Shown in pieces: positions 17,124 to 26,797 of a stretch of DNA of 58,736 nucleotides. Under the pieces are notes generated by a model. It made no database searches and was not told the DNA's origin. It was given only the letters and a program-made list of their open reading frames with translations. This stretch comes from Rhizobium sp. ASV8. Its GTDB lineage: Bacteria > Pseudomonadota > Alphaproteobacteria > Rhizobiales > Rhizobiaceae. The DNA is taken from contig NZ_JAELUG010000028.1 in NCBI RefSeq assembly GCF_016429255.1, positions 1 through 58,736 on the forward strand, written 5' to 3'. Made by a program: the position numbers and the translations under genes. Positions within the stretch are counted from its first letter, which is position 1; the number at the start of each line of letters is the position of its first letter.

Positions 17124-17804
17124 TCAAATAATCTTGCGCACCTCGGTTTCGAAGGTGAGGACGTGATCCATTGCGATCTGCTCAGCGGTTGCGGCGTCTC
17201 CGCTGCATACGGCCTCCAGCATCAGTATTTGTTGCCGCAGTACATCTTCCAGACGTGGCACGAGTACCGGAAACTGCTTCATCGACACATACAATATTCT
17301 CAGCGATAGATTGTGATAGTGCTCGAGAGTGTCGCGAAGATAGGGGTTTTTGGCAACCTGATAGATGAAGCGATGGACACGGCGGTCCAGCGCCAGGATT
17401 TCATTGAGCTCCATTGGCCCCGTCGTTTCCTTGAGCTCTTTTATGAGCTCTAACGCTTTTGCCCGCTCGAATTCACGGAGACGTTCCGTCGCCAAGCGGG
17501 TTGCCCAGGACTCTATTCGTGCGCGCGCCTCGTAGACCGCGGAGAGATCGCTGAGATCCACCTTGCTGACAAATGTTCCGCGCCTTGTACTGACGACGAC
17601 GAAGCCGTCCCACTGGAGGCGAAGCAAGGCCTCCCTGACCGGAGTGCGACCCACACCCAGGCGATCCATGAGATCAGTTTCTTTCAGCAAGGTTCCCGGC
17701 GCCAGTTCGGTCGTGATGATGTCTTCCCGCAAGCGCACATAAGTGCGTTCTGCAAGCGTCGATTCAGGTGCCACATAGTCCGTTTCGGCTGCGAGCATTC
17801 TCAA
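17124..17804 (-). CDS. GntR/FadR-type transcriptional regulator
   Basis: 226 aa. The winged helix (about 20-80) includes GTLLKETDLMDRLGVGRTPV and a beta-wing WDGFVVVSTRRGTFV. A helical FCD effector domain follows (about 90-220) with the metal-binding His pattern (RRVHRFIYQVAKNPYL; a later DHVLTF). It is divergent from the amino-acid ABC transporter operon at 17950 and presumably represses it through the AT-rich repeats in between. Confidence 0.88.
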   Translation of the reverse strand: MRMLAAETDYVAPESTLAERTYVRLREDIITTELAPGTLLKETDLMDRLGVGRTPVREALLRLQWDGFVVVSTRRGTFVSKVDLSDLSAVYEARARIESWATRLATERLREFERAKALELIKELKETTGPMELNEILALDRRVHRFIYQVAKNPYLRDTLEHYHNLSLRILYVSMKQFPVLVPRLEDVLRQQILMLEAVCSGDAATAEQIAMDHVLTFETEVRKII

Positions 17805-17891
17805 AACTTCCTTCGTTTCACGTGCTTTTTGCGCCGAGTCGCTCTCGTTCGCAAACCGGCAAAAATGAATCTTCTTGACATCGCATCATCT

Positions 17892-17933
17892 GGATATATG
17901 GTCAATATATTACCGATATATCACCAATATATA
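17892..17933. promoter_or_regulatory. Reiterated ATATAT operator-like region
   Basis: Four spaced TATAT blocks (GGATATATGG, TCAATATATTACC, GATATATCACC, AATATATAAG) occur within 42 bp between the divergent GntR gene and the ABC operon. GGT and ACC flank the central block (GGT-CAATATATT-ACC), giving a dyad. This is the likely operator and promoter region; the exact repressor site is not resolvable by eye. Confidence 0.5.
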
Positions 17934-17949
17934 AGAGGAGGAGCTTAAA

Positions 17950-18867
17950 ATGGTGAAATCTTGGTCAATGGGAAAATCGATGCTTTTGGGGATTGGCGTC
18001 ATCGGCTTCGGCTTTGCCGCAACCATCCTGCCGGCGACCGCCAGCGCACAGGATCTCGAACTCCTGAAATCCGGAACTTTGTCCGTGACGATCCAGCCGT
18101 ATATGCCCTATACCGCGGTCAAGGATGGCAAGCTTGTCGGCCTCGACAGCGACATATTGGCAGCGATTGCCGACAAGCTTGGCCTCAAGGTCGAATTCAG
18201 TGTTACTGATTTCAACGGAATGCTCGGGTCGGTTCAGGCCCAGCGGGCGGATATCACGATCGGTGGGATCGCCTGGTCCGAGTCCCGTCAAAAAGTCGGG
18301 CTGTTTACGGATCCCCCATACTATTCGCCGCCGGCCATGGCCGTGGGTGAGGCTGCCAAATTCCCTGACGTCGCAAGTCTTGAAGGAAAGAACCTCGGCA
18401 CCGTTACCGGCTATGTCTGGGCAAAATCGATTGCCCAGGTTCCGAACGCCAAGCCGCATTCCTACCCTGCGGCCGACAGCGTGTTCTCTGACCTTGCGTC
18501 CGGACGGCTGGATGTCGGGTTTCTTGATCCGTTGCTGATCACGTACCAGCAGCAGCAGCGACCCGATATGAAGGTTCGCATCGAATATCTGACTCCGCCG
18601 ACGGCAGAGCAGGTCGCCGCTCATCCCGACTATAAATACTTCCAAGCCTACATGACCGGCTTTTATCTGCCGAAACAATCGCTAAAGCTGGAGAAGGCGA
18701 TCTCCGACCAGATCGACGCAATGTACAAGGATGGTTCTCTGGCATCCCTGATCACCAAATGGGGCGGTGACCCGAAGCAGTTCCTTGTCCCTTCACCGGA
18801 GATGGCGGCGCAGCGTCGTGGTATCGACCGCCCAGCGGATTGGGCGCCACCGTCGATCCAGAACTAA
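17950..18867 (+). CDS. Periplasmic amino-acid-type ABC substrate-binding protein
   Basis: 305 aa, family-3 solute-binding protein. A signal peptide (about 1-34, ending ATASAQD) and two-lobe SBP motifs are visible (LVGLDSDILAAIADKLGLKV; FNGMLGSVQAQRADITIGG). It is the first gene of an operon with a permease, an ATPase and a flavoprotein. The ribosome site AGAGGAGGAG precedes the start. Ligand is probably a polar amino acid or opine-like compound; the exact ligand is unknown. Confidence 0.9.
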   Translation: MVKSWSMGKSMLLGIGVIGFGFAATILPATASAQDLELLKSGTLSVTIQPYMPYTAVKDGKLVGLDSDILAAIADKLGLKVEFSVTDFNGMLGSVQAQRADITIGGIAWSESRQKVGLFTDPPYYSPPAMAVGEAAKFPDVASLEGKNLGTVTGYVWAKSIAQVPNAKPHSYPAADSVFSDLASGRLDVGFLDPLLITYQQQQRPDMKVRIEYLTPPTAEQVAAHPDYKYFQAYMTGFYLPKQSLKLEKAISDQIDAMYKDGSLASLITKWGGDPKQFLVPSPEMAAQRRGIDRPADWAPPSIQN

Positions 18868-18883
18868 GAACGGGCGCAAGGAG

Positions 18884-19627
18884 ATGAGCTCGTTTTCAGT
18901 CTTGACCGGCCTGTTTCAGGTTCCCTGGAGCGATTATGTCAGCAACATAGGTGAGGGTTTGTTCAGAACCCTCGGCTATACGATCGCCAGCTTCGTCGGC
19001 GCCGCGATACTCGGGCTTGCGATTGCCTTGATGCGGCTCAATCGGCTCCGGATCTTGCGCATACTGGCAGCGTTCTACACCGAGATTTTCAAGAATGTGC
19101 CGCTGTTGGCGATCATCTTTCTGACCTATTTCGGCTTGCCGGCGGTCGGGGTGAGATTCGAGGTTTTCGAGGCGGGTGTGCTTAGCCTGATCCTGTTCTA
19201 TGCGGCGTATCTGTCCGAGATCTTCCGTGCCGCGATATCGGGTGTTCATCGCGGTCAGCAGGAAGGCGCCGAGGCTCTGGGGCTTAGCCGGACGAAGACG
19301 TTTACCCATGTCGTCCTGCCGCAAGCAGTACGTCTCGCGCTCCCTGGAACGAACACGATGTTCGTGGACCTGATCAAGTCGACGTCTCTCCTGGTCACCA
19401 TCTCCGCTGCGGAACTCATGACCCAGGCGCAGTTGATAGCCTCAGAGACCTTTCGTTCGCTCGAGGTCTATCTGGTCATATCGGCAGTCTATTTTGCGAT
19501 TTGCTATCCGATATCCCAGTGTTTGTTGGTCTTGGAACGCAAGATCCATGCGGGCGTGCCGCTCACCGTCGCGAGACGGCGGCGGCTGAGGATGGCAAAG
19601 AGCTTCCTGGCTCAGGGGAGGACATAG
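18884..19627 (+). CDS. Amino-acid ABC transporter permease (HisM/GlnP type)
   Basis: About 247 aa from the ATG after AAGGAG. Multiple membrane spans are visible, with the EAA loop SGVHRGQQEGAEALGLSRTK followed by VVLPQAVRLALPG, which docks the ATPase. Only one permease gene is present, so the transporter probably uses a homodimer. The open frame extends upstream through the preceding gene, but that part is non-homologous. Confidence 0.9.
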   Translation: MSSFSVLTGLFQVPWSDYVSNIGEGLFRTLGYTIASFVGAAILGLAIALMRLNRLRILRILAAFYTEIFKNVPLLAIIFLTYFGLPAVGVRFEVFEAGVLSLILFYAAYLSEIFRAAISGVHRGQQEGAEALGLSRTKTFTHVVLPQAVRLALPGTNTMFVDLIKSTSLLVTISAAELMTQAQLIASETFRSLEVYLVISAVYFAICYPISQCLLVLERKIHAGVPLTVARRRRLRMAKSFLAQGRT

Positions 19628-19630
19628 TTC

Positions 19631-20422
19631 ATGGCGTCACTAGAGATGCAGGCTCCGAAGTCGTCTATCGCGCGGCCTGCCGTTCAAATCGCCGGACTTC
19701 GAAAATCGTTTGACGGTCGGCTTGTTCTCGACGGAATTGACCTTGCTGTCTCAAGAGGAGAGATCGTCAGCATCATCGGCCAGAGCGGCGGCGGCAAAAC
19801 CACCCTCATGCGCTGCATCAACCTTCTTGAGCGCCCCGAATTCGGCACGATTTCCATCGGTGAGGAAACGATATTTGATGACGGCAAGCTGGTCTGCCGC
19901 GAACTTGCAAAGCTGCGTCAGCGTGTTGGCATGGTGTTCCAGCGCTTCAATCTCTTCCCGCATCTGACCGCGGTGGAGAATGTGGTTTTGGCGCAGATGC
20001 ATGCAGCTGCGGTCAGCGAGCGCGAAGCGGTCGAGCGGGCCGTTCGGCTGTTGACGCGGGTCGGGCTTGCCAAACGGGCCATGGCCTACCCCGAACAGAT
20101 GTCCGGCGGCGAGCAGCAACGTGTTGCGATAGCTCGTGCTCTCGCGCTGGGCCCGACGGTATTGTTGTTCGACGAACCCACCTCTGCACTGGACCCGGAA
20201 TCAACCGGAGAGGTTCTCCGCGTCATGTCGGAGCTCGCATCCGATGGAATGACGATGATCATCGTCACACACGAACTTCCATTCGCCAAGGACGTGTCGG
20301 ACCGGGTCATCTTCGTTGATGGCGGTCATATCATCGAGCAAGGGTCACCCGCCGAAGTACTTGAGCGGCCGAAAGAGGCTCGAACAGCCGCCTATGTCGG
20401 CCGATATGCGTCTCCGGCCTAA
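19631..20422 (+). CDS. Amino-acid ABC transporter ATPase
   Basis: 263 aa. Walker [10 protein letters not shown] (about 54-62), Q-loop [10 protein letters not shown], signature [15 protein letters not shown] and Walker [13 protein letters not shown] with the switch His in IIVTHE are all present. The ABC subgroup is that of GlnQ/HisP. It follows the permease by 3 bp. Confidence 0.93.
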   Translation: MASLEMQAPKSSIARPAVQIAGLRKSFDGRLVLDGIDLAVSRGEIVSIIGQSGGGKTTLMRCINLLERPEFGTISIGEETIFDDGKLVCRELAKLRQRVGMVFQRFNLFPHLTAVENVVLAQMHAAAVSEREAVERAVRLLTRVGLAKRAMAYPEQMSGGEQQRVAIARALALGPTVLLFDEPTSALDPESTGEVLRVMSELASDGMTMIIVTHELPFAKDVSDRVIFVDGGHIIEQGSPAEVLERPKEARTAAYVGRYASPA

Positions 20423-20525
20423 TGCATATCCAATCCGAATTGCGGCGAAAGCCAAACGCGGTGACCTGCCAAGGGTTGCCGTTGCCTGATGGTCGCCGCC
20501 TCGACAAAAGGTCCACGCAGATCAG

Positions 20526-21722
20526 ATGACTAGAATGCAAACAGAAATCGCGATCATAGGCGGCGGGGTCATTGGGCTGACGACGGCTCTGAGACTGCGG
20601 GCCGAAGGTCGCGAGGTTATCGTGATCGAGCCCAACGATCCGGGTTCGGGCGCCTCCTACGGGAATGCGGGTACGATTGCGGATTATGCGATCATCCCGG
20701 TCGGTACGCCGGCAGTCCTCAAGAATATTGTCTCGCTGCTGTTCAATGCCGACAGCCCGCTGGCAATCCGCAAGGCTGCAATGCCTGCCATGTTCCCGTG
20801 GCTCATGCGATTTACCTATGAGGCGATGCCACATCGCTATCGCGACAATGCCCGTAAAATCGCCGCGCTCTTGTCGGACGCCGCAACGGAATGGGTTGAT
20901 CTCGCCGCGGAAATCGGTGCATCGGACCTCCTGAGCGCCAAGGGATGCCTATATCTCTACCAGACACCCAAGGCGTTCAAGGCAGCGGCGGCCGATGTCG
21001 AGCTTCGACGGCACTATGGGATCGCTCAGCAGCTGTTGTCGCCGGATGAGGTCGCAAGCCTCGAGCCGCGGTTGCCGCCCGTCGAGGGAGGGGGCCTCTT
21101 TTTTCCGAACGCCATCAACTTCACGGATCCGGGTGAGGTCATGCAGATATTGGCTGCTTCGGCGAAAAAGGCGGGCGTCATATTTATAAAGGCGATGGCG
21201 ACGGGCGTTGCTAGGGAAGGCGACGGCGTGCGCATCTCCGCCCCGCCCCATATTATCGCAGCAAAGACGGCTGTCGTGGCGGCAGGCGCTCATTCCGGCA
21301 AATTCGCGGCCGAGATAGGCGACCCCGTTCGGCTTGATACGGAACGCGGCTATCACCTCGAATTCGACATGAGCGATCTGCCGATTGAAAGGCCGGTCTG
21401 TCCGACGAACCACGGCTTCTATTTTTGTCCGATGAAAGGGCGGTTGCGCATTGCCGGTACCGTTGAACTCGGCGGCCTTACCGCTCCCGTCAATCCGCGC
21501 CGGCTGGAGGTTCTTCTGGCCAATGCACGCCGCATTTTCCCAGATCTGGGTGCGCCAAGCCGCACTTGGCTCGGATTGCGTCCGTCAATGCCGGATTCGG
21601 TGCCCGTGATACGTCCATCCAAAGCCGGGAAAAGTATCGTCTACGCGTTCGGGCACGGTCATATCGGGCTGACGCTGGCACCGCGCACAGCCCGGATGGT
21701 CAGCGCGATCCTCGCCGCTTGA
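20526..21722 (+). CDS. FAD-dependent D-amino-acid dehydrogenase-like oxidoreductase
   Basis: 398-aa DAO-family flavoprotein. The N-terminal dinucleotide motif is IAIIGGGVIGLTTALRLR, followed by GSGASYGNAGTIADY, typical of DadA-like enzymes, and a C-terminal FAD-binding GHGHIGLTLAPRTAR. It likely oxidises an amino acid or N-substituted amino acid imported by the preceding transporter and passes electrons to the respiratory chain or O2. A 103-bp gap separates it from the ATPase, and a hairpin at its stop ends the operon. Confidence 0.87.
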   Translation: MTRMQTEIAIIGGGVIGLTTALRLRAEGREVIVIEPNDPGSGASYGNAGTIADYAIIPVGTPAVLKNIVSLLFNADSPLAIRKAAMPAMFPWLMRFTYEAMPHRYRDNARKIAALLSDAATEWVDLAAEIGASDLLSAKGCLYLYQTPKAFKAAAADVELRRHYGIAQQLLSPDEVASLEPRLPPVEGGGLFFPNAINFTDPGEVMQILAASAKKAGVIFIKAMATGVAREGDGVRISAPPHIIAAKTAVVAAGAHSGKFAAEIGDPVRLDTERGYHLEFDMSDLPIERPVCPTNHGFYFCPMKGRLRIAGTVELGGLTAPVNPRRLEVLLANARRIFPDLGAPSRTWLGLRPSMPDSVPVIRPSKAGKSIVYAFGHGHIGLTLAPRTARMVSAILAA

Positions 21723-21730
21723 AAAGCGGC
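21714..21730 (+). terminator. Hairpin overlapping the flavoprotein stop codon
   Basis: GCCGCTT-GAA-AAGCGGC is a perfect 7-bp stem that includes the TGA stop. It is positioned to end the ABC/flavoprotein operon. Confidence 0.45.
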
Positions 21731-22189
21731 ATGGCGTCGTTTTCGGCTTCGCCCGAAGGACCAAAAGCGAGGTTTTGCAATTTGGACCGAGAGCAGCCAA
21801 TTCATGCAGACAAAGCGGATGTCCGTTGCCAAGGACGTTCAAACGGATAGCGTTCACAATGGCAGGGACAACGGCTCCGGCCCTTTCCCGAGCACCGTCA
21901 ACTTATGGTGGGGAACCAAGCCTACATGAAAGTTGAGCGAATAAAGGATTTCCATGGCGGCTTCAAAACGCCCGGCGTCCATAAGGTCAAGGTCGACATG
22001 GAACAGGTCCTGGTGCTCAATTTTCTCAACACGGATGTCGTGCAGACTCGGGCATGATCAATGGCGATCTCGACTATTTCGAAACCGCGATGAGCGGGCC
22101 GAGTTCCGATGCAGCATATCTCGAATCGCTGCGGCTAAGGCTCATATCCGGTCGAGTTTCGCGGCACGGTGAGGCTGGTCACTTCGCGT
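21731..22189. other. 460 bp without a recognised gene
   Basis: Short plus-strand ORFs (for example 21926-22057, 43 codons, starting MKVERIKDFHGGFKTPG) read like protein but match no family I know, and successive pieces change frame. This may be a decayed gene between two catabolic operons. Confidence 0.35.
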
Positions 22190-22840
22190 TCATCGCTGTC
22201 CGAGACGGGCGGTCTGGCGTATATGCGCCTCAATCAGCCGCCTCAATTCGGCAGTGTCGCCGGCTTCCAACGCATCAATCATCAGATGGTGTTCACGCGC
22301 CGACTGCTCGACCCTTGCTCTCGTTCGCCATTGGGAAACAGGGGCTGACGACGTTCTTTGTCGAATTTCAGAGATAAGATCGACCAGTTCCTGGTTGCCT
22401 GCTAAAAGCAAGAGCTCCTTGTGGAAGGCGAGATTGGCCTCGTAGTGCTCCAGCACAGTTCCGTTCTGCGTCATGTCGTCAAAATGCCGGGCAAGCCCGC
22501 GCAAGGTTTCGATGCTGTCCGGCTTTGCGTTCGCAACCATCTGATCGGCGATGGCCGTCTCCAGAATGACGCGAATATCGCTGATCTCCTGAGCTCGCCG
22601 ACCATCGGGCTGATAGACATGGTAACCACGATTGGGCACGTGCTCGACAAGGCGCTTTTGAGACAGGCGGTCGAGTGCGCGTCTCACCTCCGGTCTCGTG
22701 CAGTCGTACCGACGCTCCAGATCGATCTGCTTCAGCCACGTGCCCGCAGGCAGCATACCGGTCAAGATGTCCTGGAGAACGAGATCCGTTACGTCCCGCT
22801 CCACGGCGGGCGCAACTGTTTCATTGTGAATGTCACTCAT
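22190..22840 (-). CDS. GntR-family (FCD) transcriptional regulator
   Basis: About 216 aa from MSDIHNETVA; an upstream in-frame ATG adds 14 residues without family similarity. The winged helix includes LKQIDLERRYDCTRPEVRRA and NRGYHVYQPD, and the FCD domain follows (ILETAIADQMV ... NLAFHKELLLLAGN ... EHHLMIDAL). It is divergent from the M20 amidohydrolase/ABC operon. A 16-bp perfect palindrome lies between the two, closer to the amidohydrolase start. Confidence 0.87.
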   Translation of the reverse strand: MSDIHNETVAPAVERDVTDLVLQDILTGMLPAGTWLKQIDLERRYDCTRPEVRRALDRLSQKRLVEHVPNRGYHVYQPDGRRAQEISDIRVILETAIADQMVANAKPDSIETLRGLARHFDDMTQNGTVLEHYEANLAFHKELLLLAGNQELVDLISEIRQRTSSAPVSQWRTRARVEQSAREHHLMIDALEAGDTAELRRLIEAHIRQTARLGQR

Positions 22841-22959
22841 GAATATTCCTGTTCCATCTGATCGGCGACCAATGTCCTGCAACGCCGATTCTCATCGAAG
22901 CAGGATATGGCGACAAAAATATTCACTGCTGGTCGTTGCGCAATTCTTTTTTGTAACAT

Positions 22960-22975
22960 AAATTGGCGCCAATTT
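22960..22975. promoter_or_regulatory. Perfect 16-bp palindrome, probable GntR operator
   Basis: AAATTGGCGCCAATTT is a perfect inverted repeat in the divergent GntR/amidohydrolase spacer, about 32 bp upstream of the amidohydrolase GTG start. Position and symmetry fit an operator for the adjacent dimeric FCD regulator. Confidence 0.6.
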
Positions 22976-23006
22976 TGGATACTATGTGGATCGTTAGGAG
23001 AACGTT

Positions 23007-24431
23007 GTGAAAAATTCGGACGCGGTTTGGTCGATCGTAGATGCGAAAACACCAGCATTCATCGAGCTCAGCGATCGCGTATGGGATGCTCCGGAAACGA
23101 ACTACGAAGAATTCACTTCCTGCGCCGAACACGCTCGTCTGCTTGAGGCCGAGGGCTTTCGTGTCACGCGCCATGTTGCGGGATTGCCAACCGCCGTCAT
23201 GGGCGAGGCGGGTGATGCAGGCCCCGTGATCGCCATTCTAGGGGAATTCGATGCGCTACCGGGATTGAGCCAGGAAGCAGGGATCGCCAGCCAACGCGCG
23301 CTTGTCGACGGCGGCAACGGACATGGCTGCGGCCATAACCTGTTGGGCGCAGGCTCCATGTTGGCCGCAGCGGCGGTCAAGGACTTTCTGGCGCAGAACG
23401 GGTTGAAGGGCCGGGTGCGCTACTACGGCTGCCCCGCGGAGGAAGGCGGTTCGTCAAAGGGTTTCATGGTCAGAGCCGGGACTTTTGACGATGTCGATAT
23501 CGCCATCTCCTGGCATCCTGCCGCGTTCACAGGGGTCAACAACCCGATCTCGCTCGCCTGTAACGAGATCAACTTTCACTTCAATGGCCGCGCATCGCAT
23601 GCCTCTGCAACCCCGCATCTCGGCCGAAGCGCGCTTGATGCTGTCGAGCTGATGAATGTTGGCGTGAACTACATGCGTGAGCATATGCCGTCGAGCGCGC
23701 GTGTTCATTACGCCATCACCAACGCGGGTGGTGGCGCTCCCAATGTCGTGCAGGCCAAGGCGACTGTTCGATATCTCATTCGTGCCCGCAATTTGCCCGA
23801 GCTTCTCGATCTCGTCGAACGGGTCAAAAAGATCGCTGATGGCGCGGCGCTCATGACGGAGACGACTGTGCGCCACGAGGTCGTCAGCGGTGATGCCAAT
23901 CTGGTCGGCAATGCTGCGTTGGAGGAGCGATTGCAATCCCATTTGGAGCGCCTTGGGCCAACCCTTTTCGACGGCAAGGACAAAGAGGTCGCGAGAGAAT
24001 TCCAGGCAACCCTTTCTCAAGACGACATCTCCGCATCCTATGCTCGCTTCGGGTTGAAACCTCGCAAGGACAGGTCGCTCTGCGATCTCATCTATCCCCT
24101 TTATTCCGGCGATGGCAGCATTGTCGGCTCGACGGATGTCGGAACCGTGAGTTGGGTCGTGCCGACGGTGCAGATGCGCGGTGCCACTTACGCGATCGGC
24201 ACGCCCGGACACTCCTGGCAGCTCGTTGCGCAAGGCAAGCTTCCCGCCGCACATAAGGGTATGGCTCACGCCGCCAAGGCCATGGCCAGTCTTGCCGTCG
24301 ATCTCCTGTGCGATCCCGATCTCGTCGCTGTAGCCAAGCAGGAGCTCAAGGAAAGACTCGACTCGACACCCTTCGTCAATCCGATCCCGAACGATGTGGA
24401 TCCGCCGCTACCGGAGAAGCGCGATGTCTGA
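23007..24431 (+). CDS. M20-family amidohydrolase (AbgB / carboxypeptidase-like)
   Basis: 474 aa, cytoplasmic. Metal-binding and catalytic motifs are NGHGCGHNLLGAGS, PAEEGGSSKGFM and SWHPAAFTGVN, of the peptidase-M20D/AbgB type that cleaves N-acyl or p-aminobenzoyl amino acids. A dimerisation domain with GRASHASATPHLGRSALDAV lies in the middle. Translation begins at GTG after AGGAG. It heads an operon with an amino-acid-type ABC importer, suggesting that an N-acylated amino acid is imported and deacylated. Confidence 0.87.
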   Translation: MKNSDAVWSIVDAKTPAFIELSDRVWDAPETNYEEFTSCAEHARLLEAEGFRVTRHVAGLPTAVMGEAGDAGPVIAILGEFDALPGLSQEAGIASQRALVDGGNGHGCGHNLLGAGSMLAAAAVKDFLAQNGLKGRVRYYGCPAEEGGSSKGFMVRAGTFDDVDIAISWHPAAFTGVNNPISLACNEINFHFNGRASHASATPHLGRSALDAVELMNVGVNYMREHMPSSARVHYAITNAGGGAPNVVQAKATVRYLIRARNLPELLDLVERVKKIADGAALMTETTVRHEVVSGDANLVGNAALEERLQSHLERLGPTLFDGKDKEVAREFQATLSQDDISASYARFGLKPRKDRSLCDLIYPLYSGDGSIVGSTDVGTVSWVVPTVQMRGATYAIGTPGHSWQLVAQGKLPAAHKGMAHAAKAMASLAVDLLCDPDLVAVAKQELKERLDSTPFVNPIPNDVDPPLPEKRDV

Positions 24432-24524
24432 GCAACCAAGTCGCCTGGCCAACTTGTTCGACCGTCGCCACCTAGAGAGCCTTCAGCCTACTTTTAGCGC
24501 TTTCAGCCAAGGATCGTCCCATCG

Positions 24525-25244
24525 ATGAGCTATCCCGGTTTCCTCGACATCATCAGCTTTGGTTCCGATGGGTGGGGGCACGCGCTCGCAGCCGGTGCCT
24601 GGATGACAATCCTGATAGCGCTCGCCGGATTTGCGATCGGCAGCCTTATCGGCACTCTCGCCGCCTGGGCAAAAATCTCCGGCGGTTGGCTGGTTAGGAT
24701 GCTTGCCGAAACCTATACGACAGTGTTGCGCGGCATTCCCGATCTATTGGTGATCTACCTTTTCTACTTTGGGGGAAGCGCTGTTGTCACCGCGGTTGGG
24801 CATGCCTTCGGCGCCCAGGGCTTCGTCAGCTTTCCAGGCTTCGTCGCCGGTGCGCTTGCTGTTGGGGTGACCTCGGGCGCGCAACAGACCGAGGTTCTTC
24901 GCGGAGCCTTCCGTGCGGTGCACCCAGGGGAACTGGAGGCAGCCACGGCTTGCGGCATGGGTCGTTTTCTCAAGCTCCGCCGCATAACCGCGCCGTTGAC
25001 ACTGCGCTATGCGCTGCCCGGTCTTGGCAATGTATGGCAGGTTGCCTTGAAGGAATCGGCACTCGTTTCGGTCACGGGCGTCGCCGAACTTCTGCGGCAA
25101 GCCCAGATCGGCGCCGGATCGACAGGCTTGCCCTTTGATTTCTACTTCATCGCGGCGATGATCTATCTTGTCATCTCCACCGTCTCGGGGGGCTTTCTCA
25201 ATCGTTCGGAACGCCGGCTCTCGCGCGGCGTGAGGAGAGGTTGA
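24525..25244 (+). CDS. ABC transporter permease (HisQ/ArtQ type)
   Basis: 239 aa with several hydrophobic spans and the EAA-type loop RAVHPGELEAATACGMGRFL followed by ITAPLTLRYALPGLGN. It overlaps the second permease by 4 bp, indicating a heterodimeric membrane pair. The N-terminal part includes TYTTVLRGIPDLLVIYLFYF. Confidence 0.91.
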   Translation: MSYPGFLDIISFGSDGWGHALAAGAWMTILIALAGFAIGSLIGTLAAWAKISGGWLVRMLAETYTTVLRGIPDLLVIYLFYFGGSAVVTAVGHAFGAQGFVSFPGFVAGALAVGVTSGAQQTEVLRGAFRAVHPGELEAATACGMGRFLKLRRITAPLTLRYALPGLGNVWQVALKESALVSVTGVAELLRQAQIGAGSTGLPFDFYFIAAMIYLVISTVSGGFLNRSERRLSRGVRRG

Positions 25245-25966
25245 TGGACGTCACCTTTGCGACCGAGACCTTCATAAGCCTCCTCGCGGCCCTGCCCCTG
25301 ACACTTGAACTGGCGGTCACCGCGATCGCCCTCGGTGCCTTGCTTGCTCTGGCACTTGCCGCCGCGCGCCTCTCGGGCATTGTCGCGCTTGACTGGTTCG
25401 CGCGCCTCTATGTTTTTGTGTTTCGCGGTACGCCGTTGCTCGTCCAGATCTTTTTGATCTACTACGGCCTCAGCCAGTTTTCTTCCGTCCGCCATAGCGT
25501 GCTCTGGCCGCTTCTGCGCGACCCTTACTGGTGCGCCGTCCTGGCCTTGATGCTGAATACGGCAGCCTATGCGAGCGAGATCATTCGCGGCGGCCTCTTG
25601 TCGGTACCGCATGGACAGGTCGAGGCCGCTCGCGCCTGCGGCATGCCGCGGATCATGATTTTGCGTCGCATCGTCATGCCGCTAGCGATCCGCCAGGCCC
25701 TGCCAGGATATGGCAATGAGATGATTTCGATGATCAAGGCGACCTCACTTGCCTCGATCATTACCCTCATGGAGATCACCGGCGTTGCCGCAAAGATCAT
25801 ATCGGAGAGCTACCGTGTGACCGAGGTCTTCGTCGTCGCTGGCGCAATCTATCTTGCCATCAACATCCTGCTTACTCGGCTTATTGCCGTGGTTGAGTAT
25901 CGGTTGAGCTCACATCAGCGCGAACCCCTGCCGATCAACAGCGAACTCAAGGGAGAAACAGCTTGA
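25241..25966 (+). CDS. ABC transporter permease (HisM/ArtM type)
   Basis: 241 aa with multiple membrane spans, [19 protein letters not shown] in the usual place and the EAA loop [18 protein letters not shown] followed by [16 protein letters not shown]. It is a partner of the preceding permease and overlaps the start region of the ATPase gene. Confidence 0.91.
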   Translation: MMDVTFATETFISLLAALPLTLELAVTAIALGALLALALAAARLSGIVALDWFARLYVFVFRGTPLLVQIFLIYYGLSQFSSVRHSVLWPLLRDPYWCAVLALMLNTAAYASEIIRGGLLSVPHGQVEAARACGMPRIMILRRIVMPLAIRQALPGYGNEMISMIKATSLASIITLMEITGVAAKIISESYRVTEVFVVAGAIYLAINILLTRLIAVVEYRLSSHQREPLPINSELKGETA

Positions 25967-26745
25967 CCATGACCGCTACGCTTGCCTCGTCCAACGCTAT
26001 CAGTGTCCGTGATCTCCACAAGAGTTTCGGAGCCATCGAGGTATTAAAGGGGGTCTGCCTGAATGCGGGGGAGGGCGAGGTGATTTCGATCCTCGGCTCT
26101 TCCGGATCGGGAAAGTCCACACTGCTGCGATGCATCAACATGCTCGAGATACCCGATTCCGGCTCCATTGCCGTCGCCGGCGAGGAGATCCGCCTCAAGG
26201 CGACACGCGGCGGCAAAAGCCGACCGGCGGATTTGGCTCAGGTTGACCGAATTCGCTCCGAGCTCGGCATGGTATTCCAGAGTTTCAATCTCTGGTCCCA
26301 CAAGACCATACTGGAGAATGTCATTGAAGCACCCGTTCACGTGTTGAAACGATCGCGTCGCGAGGCAATGGACGAAGCAGAAGTTCTCCTGGCCAAGGTC
26401 GGCATCGCGGACAAGCGCAACCATTATCCGTCCCATCTTTCAGGCGGTCAGCAGCAGCGTGCCGCAATCGCTCGCGCGCTTGCGATGCGACCCAAGGCGA
26501 TGCTCTTCGACGAGCCGACGTCGGCCCTCGATCCGGAACTCGTCGGCGAAGTCTTGCGTGTGATGCGCGCGCTTGCCGAGGAGGGCAGGACGATGCTGGT
26601 CGTAACGCACGAGATGGGATTTGCTCGCGATGTCTCCAACCGCGTCGTCTTCCTGCACAAGGGGGCAGTCGAAGAAGAGGGACCTCCGCACGAAATCTTC
26701 AAACACTCCAGATCTGAACGCTTCCGGCAATTCATCAGCAACTGA
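25963..26745 (+). CDS. Amino-acid ABC transporter ATPase
   Basis: 260 aa. Walker [14 protein letters not shown]-loop [12 protein letters not shown], signature [15 protein letters not shown] and Walker [13 protein letters not shown], with switch His VVTHE, are all intact; HisP/GlnQ class. The frame opens with TTG at 25963, 8 nt after GGGAG, and an ATG follows two codons on. TTG fits the ribosome-site spacing better. Confidence 0.93.
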   Translation: MTMTATLASSNAISVRDLHKSFGAIEVLKGVCLNAGEGEVISILGSSGSGKSTLLRCINMLEIPDSGSIAVAGEEIRLKATRGGKSRPADLAQVDRIRSELGMVFQSFNLWSHKTILENVIEAPVHVLKRSRREAMDEAEVLLAKVGIADKRNHYPSHLSGGQQQRAAIARALAMRPKAMLFDEPTSALDPELVGEVLRVMRALAEEGRTMLVVTHEMGFARDVSNRVVFLHKGAVEEEGPPHEIFKHSRSERFRQFISN

Positions 26746-26797
26746 GACGCGATTTGCCGCAGCCGTCACGCAAACACCAAAAAAAGGGAACACCACA

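Noticed and set aside
26621..26797. Upstream extension of the basic amino-acid binding protein
   Set aside because: It runs through the preceding ATPase gene and would bury the signal peptide starting at MKKTTVLMAI.
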